Source: an uncultured Kiritimatiellota bacterium (GTDB lineage Bacteria > Verrucomicrobiota > Kiritimatiellia > RFP12 > DVOR01). From it: a stretch of 64,000 nt of DNA. A program made the position numbers and the translations under genes. Below, piece by piece: positions 45,299-54,075 of the stretch. The notes beneath the pieces were generated by a model. That model saw only the letters and a program-made list of their open reading frames with translations, was not told the origin of the DNA and made no database searches. Location of the stretch: contig CALXMW010000001.1 in assembly GCA_944389585.1 (NCBI GenBank), positions 91,435 to 155,434 of the forward strand, written 5' to 3'. How positions within the stretch are numbered: the first letter of the stretch is position 1; each line of letters starts with the position of its first letter.

Positions 45299-47176
45299 TC
45301 ACAGCACCCAGAGCGTCGCCTTGCACCCGGCCTGGCGGAGCCCCGCCTCCACGTTCAGCTTCACGCTGTCGTCCGCGAACCCGGCCTCACGGAAGGCCAC
45401 GTAGCTCGGCGAGACGGCCTGCCCCACGATCCACCGCGTCACGGCCTCGGCCTTCGCCGCCGTCAGCTGCCCCTCCCCGGCCAGGCACGCCACCACAAAG
45501 CCGTCGGCCACCGACCACACGGTCAGCCCGGCCACCTCTTCCCGCTCGATGCGTTCGACCAAGAGCGGCTCCGTCACCCGCAAAAGCGCCTGAAAGAGAA
45601 GATCCTCCTCCGTACGCCCTTCCTTGATAGTCTCTTCCTGCAGGGCGGCCTCCCAATTCGTGAGTGCGTCATCGGGCGTCTGCGCGACCTCAGCCTCGTT
45701 CTTCTCGTCCACCCGTAGCACGCGGAAACCCACATCCAACTTCCCGCGCAACTCAGGGTGCTCGCCCAGGATTTTCTCCCCCGCCCGCCGAATGCGCTCC
45801 TCCCCGATTTCGCAGATATTCTGGAACCCGGCCTCCGCCGCCGCAGTCCCCAGCTCCGCCTTCTCCGGCAACTGCACCAGGATAAACTTCCGATTCCCCC
45901 CATCCTCCGCATTCAGTTGCATCACCGCGTGCGCCGTCGTCGCACTGCCCGAGAAGAAGTCTAGGACAATGGCGTCCTTATCATCGTTGGTAACCAATTT
46001 AAGTTGCCTGAGAATTAGCGAAACCGGCTTGGGATTATCAAAGTAATTACCACCCATTAATCGCTGAAGCGCAATAGTTGCCGTAGACGTTAACCCCGCA
46101 TCCTCCCACCAGGTCGTATCTTTCTTACGAGACTTTTCTGCCTCTTCTCGATAATACTTTTGGTAAAGCGAATTCCCCTTCTTTACGATCAAACCTTGAG
46201 CATACTTTTCTGTCATTGTTTCTTTTGAAAAACGAAAATAGCCTTTCACACCCATAAATTCGAAAAACGGGTTTCCTTTTCGAGCGCCCCCTGGGCCATC
46301 AACTGGAACTAGGCGATAGGGACCTCTTTCGTCCTCGAATTTAAAATTTGTCAAGTCTGGATCAAGACCAATTCGCTTTCGTTGAGAGAAGACCTGCGCA
46401 AAGTCTCGGGTGTAAAAAAGAATGAGATTATGATTTGAAGATATAATCTTATCGCTCGATACAGAAGCTCGCGATTTGTGACAAATATTTGCCACGAAGT
46501 TCCCGGCGCCAAAGATTTCGTCGCAGAGGCGCTTGAGGTTGGCCTGTTCGTTGTCGTCGATGGAGATGAAGATCACGCCGTCGTCGGCGAGGAGGTCGCG
46601 GGCGAGGAGGAGGCGGGGGTACATCATGGTGAGCCAATCGGAGTGGTAGCGTCCATTGGTCTCATCATTCTTTTGGAAGGGGTCCTTGTCCTCGGTCTGG
46701 CGGCCCTCGTCGTCGAGGAGGCCGGCCTTGTCCATCTCTTCGCGAACGGTACGAACATACTTGTCGTGATAGATGAAGTCGTGGCCGGTGTTGTAGGGCG
46801 GGTCGATATAGATGAGTTTGACCTTGCCGGAATAGGCGGTGCGCAAGAGCTTGAGGGCTTCGAGGTTGTCGCCCTCAATGTAAAGATTCTGCGTCGTGTC
46901 GAAGTCCTTGGAGCGTTCGCGGACGGGGCGGAGGGTGGAGGCCGTGGGTGCGTTGGCGGCATAACGCGCGGCGCGCTTGCCGGGCCACTCCAGACGGTAG
47001 CGTTCGTTGGGGCCCTCGACGACCTTCTCGGGGGAGAGGGCGCGGCGGAGGAGGTCGAAGTCCACGGCCAGGCCGGCCGGCCCCTCGGTTACACACTCGG
47101 GGAAAAGAGCACGCAGTTTCGCCATCTGTTCCTGCGCCAAATCCGCCGTCGTCTTGGGAAGGCTCTCAAAGCCCAT
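45299..47176 (-). CDS. Type III-like DNA methyltransferase Mod (beta-class N6-adenine)
   Basis: A 625-residue intact enzyme. Catalytic DPPYNTG is at 125-130, and the SAM-binding FSGSATTAHAV at about 408, in the beta-class order (catalytic motif first). Between them, residues about 233-405 (bases 45960-46480) form the target-recognition region. Its DNA is strikingly AT-rich against GC-rich flanks, so the recognition domain has probably been swapped in. The ATG at 47176 has AAAGGA upstream. It sits 13 bases after the DUF4391 gene and 11 before res. With res broken it could act as a stand-alone methylase. Confidence 0.9.
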   Translation of the reverse strand: MGFESLPKTTADLAQEQMAKLRALFPECVTEGPAGLAVDFDLLRRALSPEKVVEGPNERYRLEWPGKRAARYAANAPTASTLRPVRERSKDFDTTQNLYIEGDNLEALKLLRTAYSGKVKLIYIDPPYNTGHDFIYHDKYVRTVREEMDKAGLLDDEGRQTEDKDPFQKNDETNGRYHSDWLTMMYPRLLLARDLLADDGVIFISIDDNEQANLKRLCDEIFGAGNFVANICHKSRASVSSDKIISSNHNLILFYTRDFAQVFSQRKRIGLDPDLTNFKFEDERGPYRLVPVDGPGGARKGNPFFEFMGVKGYFRFSKETMTEKYAQGLIVKKGNSLYQKYYREEAEKSRKKDTTWWEDAGLTSTATIALQRLMGGNYFDNPKPVSLILRQLKLVTNDDKDAIVLDFFSGSATTAHAVMQLNAEDGGNRKFILVQLPEKAELGTAAAEAGFQNICEIGEERIRRAGEKILGEHPELRGKLDVGFRVLRVDEKNEAEVAQTPDDALTNWEAALQEETIKEGRTEEDLLFQALLRVTEPLLVERIEREEVAGLTVWSVADGFVVACLAGEGQLTAAKAEAVTRWIVGQAVSPSYVAFREAGFADDSVKLNVEAGLRQAGCKATLWVL

Positions 47177-47189
47177 GATGTCCGTCCTT

Positions 47190-47873
47190 TCACGCTTCCA
47201 ACTTGCTCTTCAGGGTCTGTTTCTCGTCCGCCAGTTCCCTCAGCCGCCGATGGATTTCCATCCGCTCGGCGTCCGTCCGCGCCCGGTCGCGCTGCCTGTT
47301 CAGCTCGGCGATCTCTTGGTCGATCGCTTCGATCCGCTCCTCGATTTGGAGGTAAGCGAGGGCCGCGTTGGCCCAGGCCGACGCCGTCGTGGCCTGCTGC
47401 GCCGCGTTCGACCAAAAGGCCGGGAGGGAGGAGACGATGCCGCAATGCGAGGTGATGGCGCCGACGGCCACGCCGCGCCCCGGCACAATCATCGCCGGGC
47501 GGATGTCGATACAGTAATCCATCAAGTGCACAAAAGCGACGGCCACAGGACTCAACGTCAGGGCCTTGCCCAACCATTCCGCCACACGTCGGATTTGCGC
47601 AGTATCCTTCAGTGAGTCATCCCAGGCCACCTCCACCACGTCCACCCCGCGCACCTTCCCCTCGGGGGCGAAGTGTTCGTCCACCGTCGCGTCCAGCCGC
47701 GTCAGGCAGGTCACGCCCCGGATGGCGCGCGCGTCCTTCTCGGGGAGGGCCGCCCCACCCCGCCGCTCCACCGCCTCGGCCAACGCCTTCTTCGTCAGCC
47801 GCACCGGCGCCGGGTTCGCATCCTCGAGCCCCAGCCACCCGATCCATCCCTTGTCGTCCGCGTCCCCATCCAT
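47190..47873 (-). CDS. DUF4391-like protein of a restriction/helicase island
   Basis: A 227-residue protein. The first about 160 residues are globular (VDVVEVAWDDSLKDTAQIRR, FVHLMDYCIDIRP). The last about 55 form a charged coiled coil (EERIEAIDQEIAELNRQRDR and RMEIHRRLRELADEKQTLKS). This layout and its position between a SNF2 helicase and a type III mod gene match what I know of DUF4391 proteins. No enzyme motif is visible. It could be a coupling or specificity factor for the helicase or methylase; that is inference. Confidence 0.6.
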   Translation of the reverse strand: MDGDADDKGWIGWLGLEDANPAPVRLTKKALAEAVERRGGAALPEKDARAIRGVTCLTRLDATVDEHFAPEGKVRGVDVVEVAWDDSLKDTAQIRRVAEWLGKALTLSPVAVAFVHLMDYCIDIRPAMIVPGRGVAVGAITSHCGIVSSLPAFWSNAAQQATTASAWANAALAYLQIEERIEAIDQEIAELNRQRDRARTDAERMEIHRRLRELADEKQTLKSKLEA

Positions 47874-47876
47874 GGC

Positions 47877-48620
47877 TCACGCTCCCAGCAAAGTCTTCCA
47901 ACTCCTGCGCGGCGGCCTCTTCCGCGGAGGAGGCAGACAGCAGACCAACGGCGATTCCCGGCCCGAAGGCGCATCGCCGCGCGGCGCGGCGCCGGGCCGC
48001 CCACGCGTTTCCGCCGCAAGGGCGGCCTCGAGCCAGGTGGGCTTCCCGCGGGAAGGCCCCCGACTGAAAGACTCGGGGGGCATCGCCCCACACTCGCGCT
48101 CCGCCTCCCACAACGGCCGCCCGCCGCGCGAGGCGAAGCGCAGCAACTCGTTGGTGTCCGCGTCCACCTCTTTCCGGTTTTGGGCGACGAACGCATCGAC
48201 GGTCTTGTAGTTCGCGGCCGTGCGCAGCTCCTTTTGGAGCCGCTCGATCACGCGGCACAGGTTCTGCCTGCGCCCGTTGATGGCGAAGCGGTCGCGCCTG
48301 CGGGCCTGGCAGGCACGCACGAAGTCCGCCTTGTCCCCCCAGGCCTCCGGCAGCCCCCAAGCGCGGGCCTCTTTCAGCAGTTCGCCGCCCAGCGAGACCG
48401 GCCCGGCGCCCGGCAGGGCCTCATATTCCCGCTTGAACTTGCTTTCCCACGGCAACACGTTCTCGTAGGGCAGGTTGTCGATTCCCTCAAGCTCAACGGG
48501 ACGCCACCGCCCCCCTCCCTGTCGCTTGCGGACAAGCGCGAGGTAATCCTCCGGGTGCCACACGGCTCCACCCCGCGAGGTGTCCAGATCATGCAGGTTG
48601 CCAAACCAGGGGGCGGTCAT
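47877..48620 (-). CDS. Unknown protein of the SNF2/Mod/Res island
   Basis: A 247-residue protein whose ATG at 48620 overlaps the helicase stop as ATGA. The sequence starts MTAPWFGNLHDLDTSRGGAV and is rich in charged and aromatic residues, with a predicted helical middle (CRVIERLQKELRTAANYKTV) and a basic, proline-rich tail (PPPRKRPPRRSWKTLLGA). I recognise no family. The absence of a signal peptide or membrane helix puts it in the cytoplasm. Its fixed place in the operon suggests it works with the helicase. Confidence 0.7.
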   Translation of the reverse strand: MTAPWFGNLHDLDTSRGGAVWHPEDYLALVRKRQGGGRWRPVELEGIDNLPYENVLPWESKFKREYEALPGAGPVSLGGELLKEARAWGLPEAWGDKADFVRACQARRRDRFAINGRRQNLCRVIERLQKELRTAANYKTVDAFVAQNRKEVDADTNELLRFASRGGRPLWEAERECGAMPPESFSRGPSRGKPTWLEAALAAETRGRPGAAPRGDAPSGRESPLVCCLPPPRKRPPRRSWKTLLGA

Positions 48621-51600
48621 TGTTGTTCTCCTACGGCAGGAGCGCCCTCTGGAAGAACGAGGGCAAAGGTAAGCAGGGACAGGGCGGCGAGGTCGTCGGT
48701 GAGGCCGGTGTGGAAGTCGAAGGGCTCGTCGCCGAGGAGGAGCTTGGCGCGGTTGGTCTCGCGGGCGACGCCAAGCTGGCGGAGCGCCCCCCCAAGCGCG
48801 GGGACGAAGGCCTTGGGGTCGAGGGCGTCGAGGCGGGCGGCAAGGGCGGGGTCGGCCGCGGCCCGGTCGCGGCAGAGGGCGCGGAAGAGGGCGAGCGCCT
48901 CCTCTTGGGCGAGCGGCCGCGGGGCGCCGAGCGGTTCGCCCCCGGCGTCCACGGCGAACAGGAAGCAGTCGCGGAAGGGGTTGACCTTCATCTCCTCCGC
49001 GGAGAGGCCCGCGCGGCGCAGGAGGAAGAGGACGCCGCCGCGCGTGGGCACGGGGAGGCCGCTCCCGGTGAAGGCCTCGGTGAGGGCGGCGGGGGTGACG
49101 GCGCAGAGGCCGAGCGGGGCCTCCGCGCATTGCCGCTCCCGGGCCTTGTCTTCCCGGAGCCAGGCGTCGAGCTCGGCGAGGTAGTCGTCGAACTCGACGT
49201 GGGTGCCGGTGAAGAAGGCGTCCATGTCGAAGTCGCTGCGCTGGATGGCCCGGAGCTGATGTTCCCGGTAGGCCAGATCCTGCCTGACCTCGCCGCCAAG
49301 GACGGCGGCGTCTGGCGCGACGGTGGCGCCGACGGCGATCTTGGCGCGCACCCTGCGCTCCAGGCCGATGTACTGGTCAAGGTCTTTGCACGGGAAAAAC
49401 AACACGTTGCGGATGCGCGCGTTGCGGGAGCCGATTCGGTCGATGCGGCCGACGCGCTGCACCACGCGCAGGGGGTTCCAGTGCACGTCGTAGTGCACAA
49501 CCGCATCGCTGTCCTGGAGCGAGAGACCCTCGGAGAGGCAGTCGGTGGCGATGACCCAGTCGATCTCGGGCGCCCGCTCGCGGCGCGGCCCGCCGGTCGC
49601 CGGATCCCTGGGGCACTGCGCATAGGGGGCGAAGCGGCGCAGGAGCCGGCCCATCTCCTCGCGCTGCGCCTTGCCCGCGTGCCAGACGACCCCCCTGGCC
49701 CCGGTGACGCAGGCGATGTGCCGCTCGGGGTGGCGCCCGGCGAGGGTCTTGGCGACGTACGCGGCCGTGTCGGCGAAGGCGGAGAAGACAAGGACCTTGC
49801 CGTTGCCGGGGTTGAGGGGATGGGCCGCCTTCTCCATCAACACGCGCTCCAGCTCCATCAGCTTGGCGTCGCGCTCGGGCCCGATGGGGTCGACGTCGTC
49901 CAGGATTTGGTTCAGGATGCCAAGGTCATGCCCCAGCCACCGCTTGAGGGCGGCGACGTCGAAATAGGCCTCGGCGGGGAGGAAGACCTCCCGCCCCAAT
50001 TCCTAGGCGATGGCCTCGTCGTCCTCGTCGAGAGTGGCCGGGTCGACGCCGAGCGCGGCGGCCCTGGCCTGGCGGAGGGCCTCGGCCTCGCCGAGCAACG
50101 CCCTGGCGGTGACCGACGGCACGCGGACGGCCCCCTGGGCGAGCGCCTCCAGCTGGGCCTGCGTGCGGGCCAGGAGCGCCTCGCGGACCGTCCTGCGGAA
50201 GGCGTCCACGGAGCTCTCCAGGCGCTTGAGCGCGTTCATGCGCATGAGGGCGGGGAGGGCCTTCTGGCGGCCTTTGTCGCGGAGGGGCCTGTCCTCCTCT
50301 TCCTCGTGCCACCGGATGCCGGCGCGCAGGAAATCCGTCGGGTTGTAGGCCGCGAGGGAGAGGGCGTTGAGCCGGTCGCTGAGGGTGGCGACGTCGAGCC
50401 GGCCGGAGGCCGTGTCGATCTCGGGATGGCAGGAGCGGGTCTCGCACGCGGGAAAGGCGCCAATCTCGGCCTCCGCGCCGTCGTAGAAGCGTGAGATGCC
50501 GCCCCGGCTGCGGGCGATGGTGTAGCGCTCAAGGAGGGCAAAATAGGACGGCGGCAGGAGGTTGGCCAGGGCGGTGGCGGAGAGGGCCTCGGGGGTGTCC
50601 GCCACCGTCCGCTGCTGCGTGACGATGCGCTGGGCGGTCTGGACGACGGAGGCGACCTCGCGGCGGAAGGCGCCGTTTGGCGGGTCGTCCGCGCGATAGA
50701 GCAGCCCCAGCTGGTTGGTGAGGTCGGCGAGGCGGTTGCTGACGGGCGTGGCCGAGAGCATGAACACCTTCGTCCCCGGGTGCGCCTTGAGGTAGTCCAG
50801 CAGGAACCGATAACGCTTGCCGCCGCGCGTGCGGAAGTTGTGGCTCTCGTCGATGACGATGAGGCCGAAGTCCTTCCGGAAGCACTCCTCGCGCCGCACC
50901 CGCATCCCGCGCCCGGGGTCGACCCACTCCTGCGTCAGGTCGGTGTGGTTGAGCAGGGCGTAGAAGAAGTCCGAGCGCCCGTTCAGCGTCGGGAGCGGGT
51001 TGCAGTCGTCGTCCTGCAGGAAGCGAAGCCAGTTCTCGCGGAGTTTCTTGGGGCAGAGCACCAGGACGCGCCTGCCCATGCGCTCATAGGCCTTGATGAC
51101 GGCGAGGGCGGTGTAGGTCTTGCCGAGGCCGACGCTGTCGGCGAGGATGCAGCCGCCCTCCTTCCTGAGTTTGCGGAGGGCGGCGATGGCGCCGTGGCGC
51201 TGGAAGCGGTAGAGGGCCCTCCAGATGGGGGTCTCCTCCAGCCGACGGTCGTCGGCGAGGGCGCCGCGCCATTCGTCGAGGCGGTCGCGGAAGAGGTGCC
51301 AGAGGGTGAGGTGGTAGATGAAGCGCGGGGCGTTGGGCGCGAAAAGGGCGGCCAGGGCGGCGCGAAGCGCGCCCTTGACGTCCTTGCCCTGCGCCCAGAG
51401 GCGCTCGTAGACAGCGGTGAGCGCGGCGCGGGAGGCTTCGTCGGGCGCGAAGAGGCCGGCCTGGGGCATCGCGCACGCGGGGCCGAGGCAGTCGCGCGTG
51501 AGCTCGACATTGCCCACCAGGAGCGCGTCGCCCACCGCGGCCATCCACGGCAGGGCGGCGTCGTGCGCGACGGTGCGCACCTCGATGGCGGCGGAGGCCA

Positions 51601-51949
51601 GCCAGCGGTGCAGGCGGCGCGCGTCCACGCCCTGCGTCAGCTGGTTGTCGAGGATGAGCTCGGCGGGCGTGGAGGCCAGCAGGCGATAACGCGGGGCCTC
51701 GGCGGCGTCCCGCAACACCGGCCCGGCGGGCAGGAGGATGCGCAGGCGCGCGGGCTTGCCGAAGCGCTCGCGCAGGATCGCCAGCCCGCCGAGGGTGAGA
51801 CGGGGAACCAGGAACTCGGCCTCTGGGCAGGGATCCCCGTCCGCGGCGTCGCTCAGCCACGCGGCGACGGTGCGCGGCGGGGCGCCGTCAATCCATTGAA
51901 CGGGTACCCCCCCCCTGCTATGAAGTGTCTGCGGTTGGTTCGCGTTCAT
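48617..51949 (-). pseudogene. SNF2-family helicase with a degenerate PLD-like N-terminus, interrupted by an in-frame TAG
   Basis: A 1111-codon frame from ATG 51949. Residues about 130-190 resemble a phospholipase D nuclease-like domain (RTVAHDAALPWM ... LLVGNVELTRDCLG) but lack the HxK lysine. The helicase core has LADSVGLGKTYTALAVI (about 265-280), LIVIDESHNFR and MLSATPVSNR. After the break come KVLVFSAF, DCLSEGLSLQDSDAVVHYD and RVVQRVGRIDRIGS. Codon 649 (50005-50003) is TAG between DEDDEAIA and ELGREVFLPAE, with no frame change. A run of nine G (51907-51915) covers codons 12-15. It heads the five-gene island, and its stop overlaps the next gene. Confidence 0.82.
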
Positions 51950-52018
51950 CTTTCCGTCGTCCCGGATTGGTGCGTCTGTGCCCGCTTTCCTGCCCAGAGG
52001 GTTCCTTTTGCACGTTGT

Positions 52019-52035
52019 GGGGGTAGTATACCCCC
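52019..52035 (-). promoter_or_regulatory. Island promoter with a palindromic operator over the -10
   Basis: GGGGGTAGTATACCCCC is a perfect 7-bp inverted repeat with a 3-bp centre. On the minus strand the -10 box TATACT (52025-52030) lies wholly inside it. A repressor bound here would block the promoter of the SNF2-res operon. It lacks the TG dinucleotide shared by almost all other promoters in the window, consistent with foreign origin. Confidence 0.55.
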
Positions 52036-52084
52036 TTTCTTCGGCGGCCGTCAAACGGGGTGGGCCGGGGGGCGGGGATTGTGG

Positions 52085-52090
52085 TATGAT
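52085..52090 (+). promoter_or_regulatory. speA promoter (-10 box)
   Basis: ATTGTGGTATGAT gives TGG plus TATGAT, about 48 bases before the speA ATG. It is divergent from the island promoter about 55 bases away. Confidence 0.65.
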
Positions 52091-52138
52091 AGGGGGCAAG
52101 TGCGAGGGGATTGGCCCGTCGCGACGAGGAGAGTGAAG

Positions 52139-54073
52139 ATGGCCAAGGGCGCGACGGATGCGTTGAGCGGTTGGAACGCGGTGAAGAGCGCGGAGCTTTA
52201 TGGGGTGGACGCTTGGGGGCGGGATTATTTCGGGGTCTCGCCGGATGGGTTCGCGACGGTGCGGCTAAATCGGTGCGGGAAGCCGACGGAGGTGAAGTTC
52301 GCGCAGATCGTGCAGGAGTTGCGGGAGCGGGGGATGAGCCTGCCGGTGCTGCTGCGCTTCAGCGACATTTTGGCGGATCGGATCCGGGTGATCAACGAGT
52401 CGTTCGCGAAGGCGATCAAGGATTACCATTATCAGGGCGTCTACCGCGGCGTCTACCCCATCAAGGTGAACCAGCAGCAGCAGGCGGTGCAGGATGTGGT
52501 GAAGTATGGCCGGCCGTGGCACCATGGGCTGGAGGCCGGGTCGAAGGCCGAGCTTATCGCGGCGTTGGCATATCTGCAGGATCCTGAGGCGTATGTGGTC
52601 TGCAACGGCTACAAGGACGAGGAGTTCGTGCGCCTGGCGTTGGGGTCGCTGAAGATGGGGCTGCAGACGATGCTCGTCTTGGAGAGCCTGGAGGAGCTGG
52701 AGATCATCCTGCGCGTGGCCGAGGAGATGGACGTGAAGCCGCGCATCGGCATCCGCGTGAAGCTGAGCAGCAAGGTGGGGGGGAAGTGGAGCGAGAGCGG
52801 GGGGGATCGCTCGGTCTTTGGGCTGACGGCGGGGCAGATGATCGCGGCGGTGGATCTGCTGCGCGCGGCGGGGCGGCTGGATTGCCTGGAGATGTTGCAT
52901 TACCACCTGGGCTCGCAGGTGCCGAACATCCGCGAGATCCGCGACACGATCAAGGAGGCGAGCCGCTTTTACGTGGGGCTGGTGAAGGAGGGCGCGCCGA
53001 TGGGCGTCTTCGACATCGGCGGCGGCCTGGCCATCGACTACGACGGCAGCCACACGAACTTCGAGAGCAGCGCGAACTACGACATCTCGGAGTATTGCGC
53101 CGACGTGGTGGAGGGCATCATGCTGGCCTGCGACCACGCGAACGTCCCCCACCCCACCATCATCAGCGAATCCGGCCGCGCCCTCATCGGCTACTATTCC
53201 GTGCTTTTGGTGGACGTGCTGGGCACGACGAGCTTCGAGACGGAGGTGCCCGAGCACGACCCCGTGCTGGAGGACGCGCACCTGCCAGACTGCATCGCGA
53301 ACCTGTTGGACGTCTCCAAGCACCTGCGCACGAAGAACCTGCCCGAGTATTTCAACGACGCGCTCTACTACCGCGAGGAGATCCAGAAGGCCTTCAAGCA
53401 GGGCCAGGTCTCCCTGCGCCAGCACGCGGCGGCCGACCGCGTCTTCTGGTCCATCCTCACGCGCATCCGCGCCGAGGTGCCCAAGCTCAAGTACGTGCCC
53501 GAGGATCTCTCCGGGCTCGACGAGGCGATGGCCGACATCTATTACTGCAACTTCTCCGTCTTCCAATCCCTCCCCGACGCCTGGGCCATCGACCAGCTCT
53601 TCCCCATCATGCCCATCGCCCGACTCTGCGAGAAGCCCACCCGCAGCGCGCACCTCTCCGACATCACCTGCGACTGCGACGGGCAGATCGACAAGTTCAT
53701 CGACCTGCACGACGTCAAGCACGCCCTCCCCCTCCATCCCGTCAAGGACGGCGACGACTACATCCTCGGCGCCTTCCTCGTCGGCGCCTATCAGGAGACC
53801 CTCGGCGACCTGCACAACCTCTTCGGCGACACCAACATCGTCTCCGTCTCACTCGACGAGGACGGCGACATCGACTTCACCGACGAGGTCGAGGGCGACA
53901 CCGTCGAGGAAGTCCTCTCCTACGTCGAATACGACACCGCCGACCTTGTCTCGCGCTTCCGCCGCCTCACCGACGCCGCCGTCAAGGCCAAACGCATCAC
54001 CCCCGCCGAGCGCCGCCGCATCCTCTCCACCTACGCCAACGGCCTGCGCGGCTACACCTACTTCGAGCTCTGA
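52139..54073 (+). CDS. speA: Biosynthetic arginine decarboxylase
   Basis: A 644-residue, fold-III pyridoxal-phosphate enzyme making agmatine from arginine for polyamines. The cofactor lysine lies in YRGVYPIKVNQQQ, and HYHLGSQVPNI, FDIGGGLAIDYDGS and ISESGRALIGYYS are diagnostic of SpeA. The C-terminus CDCDGQIDKFI and VGAYQETLGDLHNLFGDTN is also conserved, including the cysteine of the dimer active site. The ATG at 52139 has GAGGAGAGTGAAG upstream; frames open further upstream lie inside the SNF2 antisense and are discarded. Followed 2 bases later by patB. Confidence 0.97.
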   Translation: MAKGATDALSGWNAVKSAELYGVDAWGRDYFGVSPDGFATVRLNRCGKPTEVKFAQIVQELRERGMSLPVLLRFSDILADRIRVINESFAKAIKDYHYQGVYRGVYPIKVNQQQQAVQDVVKYGRPWHHGLEAGSKAELIAALAYLQDPEAYVVCNGYKDEEFVRLALGSLKMGLQTMLVLESLEELEIILRVAEEMDVKPRIGIRVKLSSKVGGKWSESGGDRSVFGLTAGQMIAAVDLLRAAGRLDCLEMLHYHLGSQVPNIREIRDTIKEASRFYVGLVKEGAPMGVFDIGGGLAIDYDGSHTNFESSANYDISEYCADVVEGIMLACDHANVPHPTIISESGRALIGYYSVLLVDVLGTTSFETEVPEHDPVLEDAHLPDCIANLLDVSKHLRTKNLPEYFNDALYYREEIQKAFKQGQVSLRQHAAADRVFWSILTRIRAEVPKLKYVPEDLSGLDEAMADIYYCNFSVFQSLPDAWAIDQLFPIMPIARLCEKPTRSAHLSDITCDCDGQIDKFIDLHDVKHALPLHPVKDGDDYILGAFLVGAYQETLGDLHNLFGDTNIVSVSLDEDGDIDFTDEVEGDTVEEVLSYVEYDTADLVSRFRRLTDAAVKAKRITPAERRRILSTYANGLRGYTYFEL

Positions 54074-54075
54074 CC

